Below are positions 40,535 through 50,602 of a stretch of 64,000 nucleotides of DNA, piece by piece (within the stretch, counting starts at the first letter, position 1; the number at the start of each line of letters is the position of its first letter). The stretch comes from Heliorestis convoluta. GTDB taxonomy: Bacteria > Bacillota > Desulfitobacteriia > Heliobacteriales > Heliobacteriaceae. Where the stretch lies: NCBI RefSeq assembly GCF_009649955.1, contig NZ_CP045875.1, positions 434,001 through 498,000 of the forward strand, in the 5' to 3' direction. A model generated the notes under the pieces. It saw nothing but the letters and a program-made list of their open reading frames with translations, was not told where the DNA came from and searched no databases. Position numbers and translations under genes: made by a program.

Positions 40535-42025
40535 ATGAAAGATTTTAGCCGGCGCAAATTCCTCCTCTATGGAGGTCTTGCTGTTGTAACAGCTGGAACA
40601 GGCTTTGCCCTTGGAAAAGGCGCCTTTGCTTTTCAGGATCTAGGGGCCGTCAATCGCTCCAGAGCACCGGAACCAATTCCAGTGCAGTGGGATCATATAG
40701 TCTGGAACGGAAAGATTGTAGACGGTACAGGGGCGCCTCCTTATAGGGGTGCTGTAGCCATAGAAGGCGATCGAATTGTTGCTCTTTTTAGAGAAGAAAA
40801 TGATTTCTTCCATAGCCTCCAGCTTTCTGATACGAGTGGTCATCAAGACAACACCGATTCTACGCAGTCTATGGCCGGTCTTCATAACGAAAGCTTTACT
40901 TTTATGGCGAATGAAAAGGAACCTTTTCTGTTGTCCCCTCATTGCAAGATCATCAACGCGGAAGGTCGATGTATAACGCCTGGCTTTATTGATGTACATA
41001 GTCACAACGAAAGATATCTGGGCACCAATCCGCAAGCTGAAATCAGGCTATTACAAGGCATAACAACCCAAATCGGTGGAAACTGTGGTAATTCAGTTCC
41101 TTCCATTGCCAAATTCCAAAAAGAGCTTGGACCTCTTGGCCTCAACTACAGTCAACTTGTAGGCTATCGAAATTTGCGAAATCTTGTCATTGGTGAAGAA
41201 GATCAGAAAGCCAGCCCCTCACAAATTGAAGCCATGGCTTCTCTATTGCGCGATGCCCTCTCTGCGGGTGCACCTGGCTTTTCTGTGGCCTTAGAATATT
41301 ATCCGCAAACAGCGATAACGACAGAAGAGCTTGAGGTCTACGCAAGAGTCGTGAAAGAATTTGATAAAGTACTAGCAGTCCACCTGCGCAGTGAATCGGA
41401 TCAGCTTCTAGAAGCTTTTGATGAAGTAATCACTGTAGCACGCAAAACCGATGTAGCAATCCAATACGGTCATGTCAAAGCACTTTTTGAAAGAAACTGG
41501 CATAAGCATAAACCTTTGATGGAGCGCTTCCATGGGGCGATTGCCGAAGGCATTGACCTGTGGGGCGATGTCTATGCTTACGATTTTTCATCTTGGGACT
41601 TTGGTAGCAATCGTGTATCCATATCAGAAGCCAATCTGATTGATACACTACAGCAAGAACGTATATTTGTAGGCAGTGATAGTGGCCTTTATGAAGATGG
41701 CCGCGTAAATCACCCTAGAGCTTTTGGCAACTTTCCTCGCATTCTTGCTCGCTATGTTCGAGAGAAAGAAGTCTTGTCTTTAGAAGAAGCCATTGCCAAA
41801 ATGACCTCTCAGCCAGCCCAGCGCTTTCACTTCCACGATCGAGGCACCCTTGCTGTAGGAAAAAAAGCAGATTTGCTCGTTTTTGATCTAGAAAAAATTC
41901 AAGATCGTGCCACTCGTCAACAACCTGATTTGTTATCAGAAGGCATTGATTATCTTTTCGTCAACGGTGTAGAAGCAATCGCCGAGGGAATTCCTACAGG
42001 CGCACTAGCAGGGCAATGGCTATAA
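40535..42025 (+). CDS. Tat-exported D-aminoacylase-like amidohydrolase
   Basis: A 496-aa protein. The N-terminus has a twin-arginine signal (DFSRRKFLLYGG, then a hydrophobic stretch). The amidohydrolase barrel has CITPGFIDVHSHNER (metal-binding HSH, about residues 147-161), TTQIGGNCGNS (about 178-188) typical of N-acyl-D-amino-acid deacylases, AVHLRSESD (about 285-293), the GHVKA histidine (about 312) and a late SDSGLY metal Asp (about 386). It probably removes N-acyl groups from D-amino acids or dihydropyrimidine-like rings outside the cell. A 45-residue polar insert lies at about residues 88-130. Confidence 0.85.
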   Translation: MKDFSRRKFLLYGGLAVVTAGTGFALGKGAFAFQDLGAVNRSRAPEPIPVQWDHIVWNGKIVDGTGAPPYRGAVAIEGDRIVALFREENDFFHSLQLSDTSGHQDNTDSTQSMAGLHNESFTFMANEKEPFLLSPHCKIINAEGRCITPGFIDVHSHNERYLGTNPQAEIRLLQGITTQIGGNCGNSVPSIAKFQKELGPLGLNYSQLVGYRNLRNLVIGEEDQKASPSQIEAMASLLRDALSAGAPGFSVALEYYPQTAITTEELEVYARVVKEFDKVLAVHLRSESDQLLEAFDEVITVARKTDVAIQYGHVKALFERNWHKHKPLMERFHGAIAEGIDLWGDVYAYDFSSWDFGSNRVSISEANLIDTLQQERIFVGSDSGLYEDGRVNHPRAFGNFPRILARYVREKEVLSLEEAIAKMTSQPAQRFHFHDRGTLAVGKKADLLVFDLEKIQDRATRQQPDLLSEGIDYLFVNGVEAIAEGIPTGALAGQWL

Positions 42026-42070
42026 AGCCTATTCATCGTAAGCACGGTAGATGACAAAAGTAAAGTTAAC

Positions 42071-42115
42071 AAAAGCCTCCCCCTTTCTTTGCTATAGAAA
42101 GGAGGAGGCTTTTTG
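42071..42115. terminator. Bidirectional terminator between the amidohydrolase and chemoreceptor genes
   Basis: AAAAGCCTCC and CCTTTCT pair with AGAAAGG and GGAGGCTTTTT. The genes are convergent. Confidence 0.9.
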
Positions 42116-42129
42116 TTACGGGCTCAACA

Positions 42130-44199
42130 TTAATTCTTAAATTGCTTTAATAAATCTTGCAAATCATCAACTGATCGTACATTTTGTTCTGTTTTACCAG
42201 CAATAACACCGATGGCCAGCGTAATTTCATTGCTTTTATCGGCTATTTTTTCAATACTTGCTGTTCCATTGCCTGATGTTTGAGCAATTTCATTCATAGC
42301 TTGTGAGATATTATGAATGGACTGGTCGATCTCTTCAACTGTTTTGTTAAAATCCTCCATAAGTAGATTTGTTTTATTGCTATCTTGGTTGTATTGCTCG
42401 CTTACCTCAATGAGGCGCTGGTAATCGGCAAATACTTTTTCATCCATAAATTTCAATAGTTGTCCTGAGCTTGTAGAAAGTTCTTTAACCGATGCGTTCA
42501 CAAGATCGACAATCCTTTGAATATCTGTAGCTGTTTCTGAAGATTCTTCAGCCAATTTGCGAATTTCATCAGCTACTACAGCAAAACCTTTGCCGGCCTC
42601 TCCAGCTCTTGCCGCTTCTATCGCTGCATTCAAAGCGAGTAGATTCGTTTGATTGGTAATCTCTAGAATAGCGCCTGTTAATTGATTAATCTGGCTTACT
42701 TTCTGCGCTTCTACCATGGCTTCTTCTACTTTTTTCTTTACAGTACTATGAATTTGGCGTGCTTCTGTCGTTGCTTGTTGAGTCTGCTGTTGCATGACTT
42801 CTGCTTTTTTACGAATCTCACTCGATAGATTGCTACCTTCACGAACTTGATCTTGCATAACATGAATAGAATGTTCCATCGTCTGTATGGTTGCTGTAAC
42901 TTCTTCTGTAGCCGCTGCCGACTCTTGCATAACAGCTGATAACTCTAGCGTGGTTGAAGCTGTCTCTGACGTTTGCTCTTTCATCTGCTGTAACAATTGG
43001 TTGATAACAGATGCATTCTTTTCTACACCATCGGATAAGCCTCTTAACTGTCTGGTCATCATCTTCAATTGCTTTTGCGTCGTTAGAATCGCCCTAGCAA
43101 TCGTTCCAACTTCATCTTTGCGGTTACCGATATCTTCAATTTCTTGATCTTCTTTGAGATCAAGTTGAGCCATCCGATCTATCATCGCTGTAACTTTCAC
43201 AATCGGTGATGAAATTCTTTTCCCTACTAGGAAAGCGACGACAATACTAACTACAATGCCACCGACTGTTATAAAAAGCAAAAAGTATGTAAGACTGTTT
43301 AAGCCTGAAAAAACTTCGTTTTTGGGCGTTGTGATAACCAAAATGGCACCATTGGATAAATGTTCAAAGCTAGCAATTTTATCGATTGAATCAAAATGCC
43401 ACTCTACCATGCCCACAGTTTCACTGAGAAACGTATCGCAGACAAATTGAAAATAGCCATCTGCAATCGTTGCAAAATTATGATCAAGCGTAAAATTTTC
43501 ACTGACTAAAAAGTCTAAGTTTTTGTTAAGCATGAAGGCATCACCGGTCTCGTAAACATGAATACCTAAAACATGTTGACGAATGATTTGAAAATCAATC
43601 TCAATCCCTGCAAGTGCCACAAGTTTATAGTCTACGTAAATCGGACGAATAAACTGGATCACTTCTTGACCTGAGTATTTATCAACAAAAGAGTCACTCC
43701 ATAGCCCTTTGCGATCTATGGCAGGCAAGTCATTGGCAAAAAAGGAAGCGTCAAAGTTTCGTTCCTCCGTAAAGTTCAGCACCGTTAATTGGTTGTCAAT
43801 TCGAGTATATCCAATTCCATGGACCATTGAACCTGGTGTATGATCTGGCGCGAAGTAGACATAAGCATTGCGCAAACCTTCTGTATTCATACTGATTTCT
43901 CGGATCATTCCATCTAAGAGACCCAACCTTGAAGTAAGGTAGTCTGCATCCATCAATTGAGGCATACTCAAATTGACAAGAGTCATATTCGTAAGATCGT
44001 TGGCACTGCTTTCGGCTTCTTTGAAAATGTCATCAATGGTGCGGCTGTGATAGGCTGTTAGGTAGTACATCTTTTCTTCTGCTTCTGCATAAATGACATC
44101 CATACTTTTAAAGATAGCAATAGAACCGATCAGAACGGCAATAAGGGTGACACAAGAAGCGATTGCTACAATAATTTTTGTTTGTATTGATCGTAACAA
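42130..44199 (-). CDS. Methyl-accepting chemotaxis protein with Cache-type sensor
   Basis: A 689-aa transmembrane receptor: first helix (about residues 8-30), a long extracytoplasmic sensor of the double-Cache type (about 35-285), second helix (about 300-325), HAMP domain (about 326-380, [20 protein letters not shown]) and a cytoplasmic signalling domain. The highly conserved hairpin tip [20 protein letters not shown] (about 515-534) followed by [20 protein letters not shown] is the CheA/CheW contact region. Ligand unknown. No other chemotaxis gene is in the window. Confidence 0.95.
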   Translation of the reverse strand: MLRSIQTKIIVAIASCVTLIAVLIGSIAIFKSMDVIYAEAEEKMYYLTAYHSRTIDDIFKEAESSANDLTNMTLVNLSMPQLMDADYLTSRLGLLDGMIREISMNTEGLRNAYVYFAPDHTPGSMVHGIGYTRIDNQLTVLNFTEERNFDASFFANDLPAIDRKGLWSDSFVDKYSGQEVIQFIRPIYVDYKLVALAGIEIDFQIIRQHVLGIHVYETGDAFMLNKNLDFLVSENFTLDHNFATIADGYFQFVCDTFLSETVGMVEWHFDSIDKIASFEHLSNGAILVITTPKNEVFSGLNSLTYFLLFITVGGIVVSIVVAFLVGKRISSPIVKVTAMIDRMAQLDLKEDQEIEDIGNRKDEVGTIARAILTTQKQLKMMTRQLRGLSDGVEKNASVINQLLQQMKEQTSETASTTLELSAVMQESAAATEEVTATIQTMEHSIHVMQDQVREGSNLSSEIRKKAEVMQQQTQQATTEARQIHSTVKKKVEEAMVEAQKVSQINQLTGAILEITNQTNLLALNAAIEAARAGEAGKGFAVVADEIRKLAEESSETATDIQRIVDLVNASVKELSTSSGQLLKFMDEKVFADYQRLIEVSEQYNQDSNKTNLLMEDFNKTVEEIDQSIHNISQAMNEIAQTSGNGTASIEKIADKSNEITLAIGVIAGKTEQNVRSVDDLQDLLKQFKN

Positions 44200-44389
44200 C
44201 GAATAAAGCTCCCTTCTCTACTTTCTCTACTTCCTATGCCTTTATTTTATAACATGTTAGATCTTTTTCATATTGAAAAATAATGACATTAGCTGGTCCG
44301 CCTATCCTGTATTAAAGTTACTAAGAGGGAACTGTTCAAGACGGGCTTCTCGGTACGTGATGTTATGAAAAAGAAATAAGCACAAATAG

Positions 44390-44426
44390 AAAAACCCTCT
44401 GCAAATTAACTGCAAAGGGTTTTTCT
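44390..44426 (-). terminator. Terminator after guaA
   Basis: AAAAACCCT-TGCA pairs with TGCA-AGGGTTTTT, with flanking A and T tracts; it follows the guaA stop. Confidence 0.85.
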
Positions 44427-44435
44427 GATTCCTTA

Positions 44436-45977
44436 TTATTCCCACTCGATGGTGCCAGGTGGCTTAGAGGTAATGTCATAGCAAACACGATTGATACCCT
44501 CGACTTCGTTAACAATACGCGAAGAAATTCTCTCCATGAGTTCATAGGGCAGTCGAGCCCAGTCGGCTGTCATAGCATCGTCAGAAGTAACAGCTCGTAA
44601 GATGGCAGGGTTGGCATAGGTACGCTCATCGCCCATGACGCCGACCGTCTTAACGGTAGTAGGCAGAACAACGAAAGACTGCCAGATCTGGCGGTAGAGA
44701 CCTGCTTTTTTGATTTCTTGGAAGACGATATCATCGGCTAGACGAAGAGTGTCTAGGCTTTCTTTGGTCACAGCACCAAGAACGCGAATGGCCAATCCTG
44801 GACCTGGGAAAGGCTGACGCCAGACAATATCTTCAGGCAAACCAAGAGCTTGTCCTACAGCACGCACTTCGTCTTTAAAGAGAGCACGCAAAGGTTCGAT
44901 TAACTCAAACTGCATATCTTCTGGAAGGCCACCAACGTTGTGGTGGGTCTTAATCGTCGCTGCTGTAGAAGTTCCGCTTTCTACCACATCTGGATAAAGG
45001 GTCCCTTGGACAAGGTAGTCAACTTTGCCCAGTTTGGTAGCTTCTTCTTCAAAAACACGAATAAATTCGTTGCCAATGCTTTTACGCTTTGTTTCTGGAT
45101 CAGAAACGCCCGCAATTTTATTCAAAAACCTTTCAGAAGCTTCTACGAAAACAAGGTTCATACCGAGCTCTTCCCGGAAAGTCTTGACGACCCGTTCTGA
45201 TTCGTTCAGACGCATAAAGCCGTGATCAACGTAGACACATGTCAACTTGTCGCCAACAGCACGATGGACAAGCAAAGCAGCAACAGAAGAGTCTACACCA
45301 CCAGAAAGCGCACAAAGGACCTTACCATCGCCTACTTTATTGCGAATCAATTGCACTTGCTCTTCAATGAAGTTCTCCGTTGTCCAGTCGCCAGTGCAGT
45401 CACAAATATCAAAAAGAAAACGTCGTAACATGTCCATGCCTTGCGGTGTATGACGGACTTCTGGGTGAAATTGAACACCATAAAAACGGCGTTCGTTATG
45501 GCCAATGGCCGCAAAAGGCGCATGATCGGTCTTCCCAGTTACGACAAAACCCTCTGGGATGGCTTCTACTTTATCACCGTGGCTCATCCAACATTGAATA
45601 TCACCATTGATCTCTGCAAAAAGACCTTCAGAAGCTGTGATCGTTAAATCGGCTTTACCGTATTCACGCTTTTCTGCTTTCGATACTTTGCCACCCAATT
45701 GATGAGTCATTAATTGCATACCGTAACAGATTCCGAAAATAGGAATACCTAGTTCATAAATGGCCCGATCAACGGTAGGAGCTTGTTCTGCGTAAACGCT
45801 AGAAGGCCCTCCCGAAAAAATAATGCCTTTGGGATTCATGGCTTGAATCTCTTCGATGGGCATATTATAGGGATGCATTTCACAGTATACTTGCAGTTCC
45901 CGTACCCTTCTGGCGATAAGCTGGTTGTACTGGCCACCAAAATCTAAGACCAGTACCGTTTCATGAGATTGTGTCAA
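44436..45977 (-). CDS. guaA: GMP synthase (glutamine-hydrolysing)
   Basis: A 513-aa bifunctional enzyme converting XMP to GMP with glutamine as nitrogen donor. The class I amidotransferase domain has [21 protein letters not shown] with the nucleophile Cys, and GVQFHPE; the ATP-pyrophosphatase domain has [12 protein letters not shown] (PP-loop) and the dimerisation tail ending [17 protein letters not shown] 45977 with GAGAGGAG gives the same length as the Bacillus enzyme; the longer frame to 45995 overlaps the ribosome binding site. It follows hpt by 38 bp, forming a GMP-supply operon. Confidence 0.97.
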   Translation of the reverse strand: MTQSHETVLVLDFGGQYNQLIARRVRELQVYCEMHPYNMPIEEIQAMNPKGIIFSGGPSSVYAEQAPTVDRAIYELGIPIFGICYGMQLMTHQLGGKVSKAEKREYGKADLTITASEGLFAEINGDIQCWMSHGDKVEAIPEGFVVTGKTDHAPFAAIGHNERRFYGVQFHPEVRHTPQGMDMLRRFLFDICDCTGDWTTENFIEEQVQLIRNKVGDGKVLCALSGGVDSSVAALLVHRAVGDKLTCVYVDHGFMRLNESERVVKTFREELGMNLVFVEASERFLNKIAGVSDPETKRKSIGNEFIRVFEEEATKLGKVDYLVQGTLYPDVVESGTSTAATIKTHHNVGGLPEDMQFELIEPLRALFKDEVRAVGQALGLPEDIVWRQPFPGPGLAIRVLGAVTKESLDTLRLADDIVFQEIKKAGLYRQIWQSFVVLPTTVKTVGVMGDERTYANPAILRAVTSDDAMTADWARLPYELMERISSRIVNEVEGINRVCYDITSKPPGTIEWE

Positions 45978-46015
45978 ATTTTTCGCTCCTCTCAATTCGG
46001 TAGAACTCTCTTGCT

Positions 46016-46555
46016 TTAACGTTCGTAGACTTCTCTCTTTAAGATAGCCACATAGGGAAAATGACGGTATTTTTCTGCGTAGTCCAAACCGTAGCCAACA
46101 ACAAACTCATCAGGAATGACGAAGCCGTTGTAGTCAGGTTCAATGGGAATGGTACGACGGTTGGGCTTGTCCAAGATGGTACATACTTTCACGGATGCAG
46201 CGCCTCTTGATCTCAAGTTATCGAGCAGATAGTTAAGCGTCAGACCTGTATCTACGATATCTTCTACAATTAAGATATGACGATCTTCAACAGCCCTATC
46301 TAAGTCTTTCAAAATCCGAACAGCACCTGAAGACGTAGCACCTTGTCCGTAGCTGGAGACGGCCATGAAATCTATGGTAACAGGAATTTGAATGGCACGA
46401 ATCAGGTCCGCCATAAAGACGAGAGCCCCTTTGAGGATACCTACTACCAATAAATCTTTTCCTTCATAATCCGCTGAGATCTGTGCGCCTAGTTCTTCAA
46501 CCTTTTTTTGAATTTCTACTTCCGTAAGAAGGACTCGCTCAATTACTTGATCCAT
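46016..46555 (-). CDS. hpt: Hypoxanthine-guanine phosphoribosyltransferase
   Basis: A 179-aa salvage enzyme turning hypoxanthine or guanine plus PRPP into IMP or GMP. The PRPP loop [13 protein letters not shown] is at about residues 97-109, the flexible loop [11 protein letters not shown] at about 71-81, and the purine-contact [17 protein letters not shown] near the C-terminus. ATG 46555 is preceded by GGAAAGGAAGG. A promoter and an attenuator-like leader hairpin lie upstream; guaA follows. Confidence 0.96.
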   Translation of the reverse strand: MDQVIERVLLTEVEIQKKVEELGAQISADYEGKDLLVVGILKGALVFMADLIRAIQIPVTIDFMAVSSYGQGATSSGAVRILKDLDRAVEDRHILIVEDIVDTGLTLNYLLDNLRSRGAASVKVCTILDKPNRRTIPIEPDYNGFVIPDEFVVGYGLDYAEKYRHFPYVAILKREVYER

Positions 46556-46589
46556 GAAAACGCCTTCCTTTCCTTATTGCATCTATCAT

Positions 46590-46617
46590 AAAAGAAGGCC
46601 GGCATGAACTACCGGCC
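46590..46617 (-). promoter_or_regulatory. Attenuator-like hairpin in the hpt leader
   Basis: On the minus strand GGCCGG, 9-nt loop, CCGGCC, then TTCTTTT. It stands between the hpt promoter and the hpt start. A smaller stem GCTAGGT-GA-ACCTAGC (46641-46656) precedes it. The leader does not match the purine riboswitch. Confidence 0.6.
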
Positions 46618-46665
46618 GTCAGCAACAAGTCTCATTTTACGCTAGGTTCACCTAGCTTTTAAAAA

Positions 46666-46695
46666 ATTATACCAAGGAAAGAAAAAAGCTGTCAA
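46666..46695 (-). promoter_or_regulatory. Promoter of hpt-guaA
   Basis: Minus strand TTGACA (46695-46690), 18-bp spacer, TATAAT (46671-46666): both hexamers match consensus perfectly. Confidence 0.85.
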
Positions 46696-46715
46696 TCCTT
46701 CGGGTAATTTGTCAC

Positions 46716-47420
46716 TTACTCTTCCTTCATCAAAGGAGGCAGTTGTATCTCCATTTTCTGATCATAATCCCAAAACTCTACGATAAGATGAAGTCGATCT
46801 TCTGGGGCATTGCGACTGGTTGCTTCTATTACAACTTTGTGAATCACTTCATTCCAGGGGTTAACCCAAATCCGATATTGAAAATCTTTCCAAAGCGTCG
46901 TCAAGAGTTTGTTGGCGGCTACTGCATCCAATTCAAGAATAAGGCAATCGGTTTCACGTATTTTTTCTCGACCTGAAATCATAGCTTCTTTGATCTCACT
47001 AATTTCTAGTAAGGAAAGCGGGCTAATCTCTTTCAATAATAGATCTTGCTGCCCCAGATCGCTTTTATTAACACGATACCAACCTTTCTTCAAGGGATCC
47101 CAAAGATAAAAGGCTTTGTCGTCAAGAAAGATTTCTGTTGGTGATTGTAGCATCACTCCTTTAAAATGAAAAAGCCCTTCTTCTGATTTCTCTCCGGAAA
47201 AACGACTTACCAGTTCATCTCTTCCGTCGACACGTATAAAAAATCTACTTTCAAAGCGAAAATCGGAACTTAGTAAAGTTTCTGTCATTGCTTTCACTGC
47301 GAGTGCTTGTGGATCTTCAGGATTCCATCGTTTGTGATAGATCCAGTATGTTGTAGCGCTCCCAGCGATTAAAGCCATAACTACAATTGCGATTAGCAAT
47401 TGTACCCACCAGCGCTTCAA
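46716..47420 (-). CDS. Membrane-anchored LolA-like protein of unknown function
   Basis: A 234-aa protein with one N-terminal membrane helix (about residues 6-27) and an extracytoplasmic domain with the repeated beta-strand pattern seen in LolA/LppX-like folds: FRFESRFFIRVDGRDE, GVMLQSPTEIFLDDKAFYLW, WYRVNKSDLG, YRIWVNPWNEVIHKVVIEA. Such domains often bind lipid or act in envelope homeostasis; no closer identity can be given. TTG 47420 is used; its AAGGGGG site is the foot of a leader stem. Confidence 0.65.
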   Translation of the reverse strand: MKRWWVQLLIAIVVMALIAGSATTYWIYHKRWNPEDPQALAVKAMTETLLSSDFRFESRFFIRVDGRDELVSRFSGEKSEEGLFHFKGVMLQSPTEIFLDDKAFYLWDPLKKGWYRVNKSDLGQQDLLLKEISPLSLLEISEIKEAMISGREKIRETDCLILELDAVAANKLLTTLWKDFQYRIWVNPWNEVIHKVVIEATSRNAPEDRLHLIVEFWDYDQKMEIQLPPLMKEE

Positions 47421-47424
47421 AACA

Positions 47425-47484
47425 AAAAAGCCCCCTTTCTTATAGCTCTTCCTTTACAGGAAAGATATTTGCTAAGAAAGGGAA
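47425..47484 (-). terminator. Terminator/leader hairpin after the molybdenum operon
   Basis: Minus strand CCCTTTCTTA pairs with TAAGAAAGGG, with an inner CTTTCCT/AGGAAG stem, followed by GCTTTTTTG. It would end the mog transcript. It also contains the ribosome binding site of the following LolA-like gene. Confidence 0.75.
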
Positions 47485-47512
47485 CTATGTTACTTTTAGC
47501 GCATTGCGCCTA

Positions 47513-48007
47513 TCACTCTGGTCTCGCGCACTCGCTTGCTTCTTCTTTTAAGATTGCTAGACCATGAGGTAGCGCTGGCATAATGACAGCTAAACATTCA
47601 GCAACTGCTTTAGGGCTTCCTGGTAAATTAATCAGAAGGCTTTTCCCGCGTAGTCCTGCTACACCCCTTGTTAACATAGCCCGATTTGTAATTTTCATCG
47701 ATTGGGCTCGCATGGCTTCAGCAATCCCCGGAACGAGCCTTTCTATCACATCTAAGGTTGCTTCTGGCGTTACATCTCGTGGTGAGAAGCCTGTTCCTCC
47801 TGTAGTAAGAATCAGATCGACCTTCTCATCATCAGCCATTTTTCGCATTGTTTCGGCAAGGATAGCTCGCTCATCGGGTACTATTTTATAGGTGACAACT
47901 TGGCCACCTATGGTTTTTACTTGCTCTGCAATAACTTGGCCAGACCGATCCTCTCGTTCCCCACGACTGCCTTTATCGGAAGCCGTTATAACACCAACAC
48001 TGATCAT
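47513..48007 (-). CDS. mog: Molybdopterin adenylyltransferase-like protein (MogA/MoaB)
   Basis: A 164-aa protein of the MoCF/MogA-MoaB family: [20 protein letters not shown] at the N-terminus, [20 protein letters not shown] (about residues 65-84) with the conserved Asp and TGGTG loop, and [15 protein letters not shown] (about 125-139). It activates molybdopterin by adenylation before metal insertion. Its start overlaps the stop of the moaC-MOSC gene by 4 bp. Last gene of the Moco operon. Confidence 0.92.
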   Translation of the reverse strand: MISVGVITASDKGSRGEREDRSGQVIAEQVKTIGGQVVTYKIVPDERAILAETMRKMADDEKVDLILTTGGTGFSPRDVTPEATLDVIERLVPGIAEAMRAQSMKITNRAMLTRGVAGLRGKSLLINLPGSPKAVAECLAVIMPALPHGLAILKEEASECARPE

Positions 48008-48999
48008 TTCTTGATCACCTCGGGTCGCGAAAGGACAGTAACTGGATCGCCCACTTGGATCGAACCACCCTGTAGTACTTTAATAAAAATACCTTCTTTA
48101 GGCATAACGCAATCGCCTGCTTGATAGTATATGGCACAGCGTTGGTGGCATTCTTTACCTACTTGGCTTACTTCTCCTATAGCACTTTCACCAAGTTGAA
48201 TCTTGCTCCCGATGGGTAAGCGAAGAAGATCAATGCCTTCTGTCGTAATATTTTCTGCAAAATCACCAGGGTGGACATCAAGGCCAAGTTGACGCATTTT
48301 TTCAATGCTTTCTAAGGCCAATAAGCTAACTTGTCGGTGCCAGGGCCCACCGTGGGCATCGTCTTGCAAACCAAATTCAGGTACTAAGAAGCCTTGGTGA
48401 ATATTTTTTTTACGCATGCCTTTTTTCTCACTGCTACAAACAGCAACAATTCGTCCTTCCTCTCTTTCTGCGGATGGACCTGGACTGATCACTGTTTTAT
48501 TATTGTTATTTTCTTCAATGGCTTCTTTGTTTATAAAATGACCGCTCTTACCACCTTTTTTTTCAACCAGACGAATTTCACCGATGACCATGGCTTTGTC
48601 CATCGCTTTGGCCATATCGTAAATGGTTAAAGCGGCCGCCGAAGTCGCTGTTAAGGCTTCCATTTCTACACCCGTCTTGCCTGTTGTTCTGACCGTTGCT
48701 TCTATGGTAACAGCAAAGGCGGTTTCGTCGAAGGTGAAGTCTACATTGACACCTGTGAGCATGAGAGGATGGCAAAGTGGAATCAAGTCGCTCGTTTTTT
48801 TTGCAGCCATGATGCCAGCGAGACGCGCTACAGAGAGGACATCTCCTTTGTCTATGCGCCCTTCTCGAATTCGCTGGAACGTTTCTTTGGACATGCTGAT
48901 CCTACCTCGTGCAACAGCCTCGCGCTCTGTATCTGCTTTGGAGCTTACATCGACCATGTGAGCTCGCCCTTGTTCATCAAAATGCGTCAATTCTGACAA
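48004..48999 (-). CDS. moaC: MoaC-MOSC fusion protein
   Basis: A 331-aa chain with two domains. Residues 1-160 are cyclic pyranopterin monophosphate synthase MoaC ([32 protein letters not shown], the [11 protein letters not shown] segment). After an Asn-rich linker (ENNNNKT) comes a MOSC domain (about 180-325) with [39 protein letters not shown] and the conserved Cys of [22 protein letters not shown] domains bind or transfer sulfur and molybdenum cofactor; fusion joins an early and a late step. TTG 48999 follows GGAGGAG. Confidence 0.92.
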   Translation of the reverse strand: MSELTHFDEQGRAHMVDVSSKADTEREAVARGRISMSKETFQRIREGRIDKGDVLSVARLAGIMAAKKTSDLIPLCHPLMLTGVNVDFTFDETAFAVTIEATVRTTGKTGVEMEALTATSAAALTIYDMAKAMDKAMVIGEIRLVEKKGGKSGHFINKEAIEENNNNKTVISPGPSAEREEGRIVAVCSSEKKGMRKKNIHQGFLVPEFGLQDDAHGGPWHRQVSLLALESIEKMRQLGLDVHPGDFAENITTEGIDLLRLPIGSKIQLGESAIGEVSQVGKECHQRCAIYYQAGDCVMPKEGIFIKVLQGGSIQVGDPVTVLSRPEVIKK

Positions 49000-49023
49000 G
49001 TGAACTCCTCCAGTGTGATATAG

Positions 49024-50007
49024 TTAACCACCGATTTGTGACATCATGCGAGCTTGTCCTCCCCAGCCCTGATCAGACAGAAAGTGCTGATCAGGTTTAG
49101 AGCTTATGGCTTGCATAAAGAGAAGCTGTAGCTTCTTTTCTGTAGCCCCCAGTCTTAGAGGTGTCTTCAAGTCAATTTCTTTTGCACCATGTAAGCAGGG
49201 CCGCAATTGCCCTTCTGCAGTAAGTCGTAAGCGGTTACAGCTATTGCAGAAGTGCTTGGAAATTGCACTAATAAAACCGACTGTTCCTTGTGCTTTCTCT
49301 AAAGTATAGTACGTTGCCGGTCCACTCCCTTTAATCCCATCGTGCTTGTATAGCTTCTGGCCGGACTGGTTGATCTTGCTGATCATTTCTTCAATGGAAA
49401 CAAAGTGTCCGCGAAAAGATTGTTCACCTTCGCCAATGGGCATTAATTCGATAAAGCGAACATGGACAGGCCAGCGCTTGGTGAGACTGGCAAAGTCAGC
49501 GATTTCATCATCATTTATCGATCCCATAACAACGACATTAACCTTGACTGGATGAAAGTTCGCATTGAGAGCCGCTTCAATACCTGACCATACATCTTCT
49601 ATGGTACCGTTGCGCGTTATATCTCGAAAGCGATCCGAGCGCATGGTGTCTAAACTAATGTTTACACGGTCAAGACCGGCCTCTCGCAAGTCTTGTGCAT
49701 ACTGGGGTAGTAAGATACCATTGGTTGTTAAGGCAACGTCTTCAATACCTGGTATGGCTTTTAGAGCAGCTACAAATGAGGTTAAGTTTTTGCGAACAAG
49801 AGGTTCCCCACCGGTGATACGCACCCGTCGAATGCCAAGAGATGCGGCTACCTTGATCATCTTTTCCATTTCTTCAAAGGTCATGATATCGTCATGACCT
49901 AACAAGGAAATACCATCTTCAGGCATGCAATAGACACAGCGAAGGTTACAGCGATCGGTAACAGATACCCGTAAGTAGTGAATATCGCGAGAAAAACGGT
50001 CGAGCAT
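49024..50007 (-). CDS. moaA: GTP 3',8-cyclase (molybdenum cofactor biosynthesis)
   Basis: A 327-aa radical SAM enzyme that starts cofactor synthesis from GTP. The N-terminal 4Fe-4S motif is CNLRCVYC (C20, C24, C27), ITGGEPLVRK binds SAM, and the C-terminal cluster is in FCNSCNRLRLTAEGQLRPC (about residues 255-273). The protein ends in the Gly-Gly tail typical of MoaA. ATG 50007 with AGAGG at 8 nt is preferred to GTG 50016. Second gene of the operon after the 60-aa protein. Confidence 0.95.
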   Translation of the reverse strand: MLDRFSRDIHYLRVSVTDRCNLRCVYCMPEDGISLLGHDDIMTFEEMEKMIKVAASLGIRRVRITGGEPLVRKNLTSFVAALKAIPGIEDVALTTNGILLPQYAQDLREAGLDRVNISLDTMRSDRFRDITRNGTIEDVWSGIEAALNANFHPVKVNVVVMGSINDDEIADFASLTKRWPVHVRFIELMPIGEGEQSFRGHFVSIEEMISKINQSGQKLYKHDGIKGSGPATYYTLEKAQGTVGFISAISKHFCNSCNRLRLTAEGQLRPCLHGAKEIDLKTPLRLGATEKKLQLLFMQAISSKPDQHFLSDQGWGGQARMMSQIGG

Positions 50008-50046
50008 GAAGGGCACCTCTTTTCCTTTGAAGCTTTCGCTGATTAT

Positions 50047-50229
50047 TTAAAAGCAGCCTAATTGACAAGCACGTATCTTAATGCCTAACTCATCAGCCAT
50101 GGCACCGATTTGATCATAGGGAATCTGTAATTCTTCTGCAAGAGCCCTTGCTTTTTCACAGGTGATAGCCTGTTTAGAAGCTTCTTGTTGTAGTCGTTCT
50201 TTGAGTTTATCTTTGGTTAATTCGGACAT
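50047..50229 (-). CDS. 60-aa protein with C-terminal cysteine pair, first gene of the Moco operon
   Basis: Small helical protein (MSELTKDKLKERLQQEASKQ, then EKARALAEELQIPYDQIGAM, a possible helix-turn-helix) with a C-terminal RACQLGCF, a Cys-x3-Cys pair that could hold a metal. It starts at ATG 50229 after AAGGAGG; the longer frame to 50289 would run into the riboswitch terminator. It is first behind the Moco riboswitch, so a role in molybdenum or sulfur handling or its sensing is likely, but the family is not one I can name. Confidence 0.7.
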   Translation of the reverse strand: MSELTKDKLKERLQQEASKQAITCEKARALAEELQIPYDQIGAMADELGIKIRACQLGCF

Positions 50230-50276
50230 TTTATGAAGACCTCCTTCTATATTTATGTAAGCAAAATGACGCCTAA

Positions 50277-50315
50277 TCAAAAAGACCAACTCCTAGTAGC
50301 GATGGAGTGGTCTTT
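50277..50315 (-). terminator. Expression-platform terminator of the Moco riboswitch
   Basis: Minus strand AAAGACCA-CTCC pairs with GGAG-TTGGTCTTT, then TT. It lies between the aptamer and the first gene of the operon. Confidence 0.85.
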
Positions 50316-50321
50316 CATTAT

Positions 50322-50450
50322 CATGTAGACTGCTCCTTTCCAAAAAGGGAGGCTTGGTCGTTTCCCACCAAACCGTGTTCTTGCCTTTGACGGCAAGGAT
50401 GGCCCTGCTGTCGTAGAGTGAAATCCGTAGACAAGAGGGCTCGGAACATG
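50322..50450 (-). ncRNA. Moco (or tungsten-cofactor) riboswitch
   Basis: The minus strand has a CATGT/ACATG closing stem, a GCCCT-TGTC arm, a CTTGCC/GGCAAG hairpin, a GGTTTGGT/ACCAAGCC hairpin with a GAAA tetraloop, and the block GCCTCCC-TTTTT-GGAAAGG followed by TACATG. That last block closely matches the 3' half of the Moco motif upstream of E. coli moaA as I remember it. It precedes moaA, moaC-MOSC and mog, and an intrinsic terminator follows directly. Confidence 0.88.
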
Positions 50451-50602
50451 CGCTATTTAGATCTTTTGTTTATATAACAGATTAAGTCTTATTCTTCTTC
50501 AAGTCAAGAAGTAAAGACACTTTTCCAGAACCTTTTATCCTGTTTAGGCATAGTATAGCGTAGCAATATAAGTCTACTGGAACAGTTAAAGCAGGTGATC
50601 CT

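Noticed and set aside
44200-44389. RNA gene or small coding gene in the gap between the chemoreceptor and guaA
   Set aside because: Only A/T-rich sequence is seen, with no stem of note except the guaA terminator, and no frame with a binding site.
46556-46700. Purine riboswitch upstream of hpt
   Set aside because: The leader lacks the conserved three-way junction and loop sequences (for example TATAATCC and the loop-loop GG pairs). Only simple hairpins are present.
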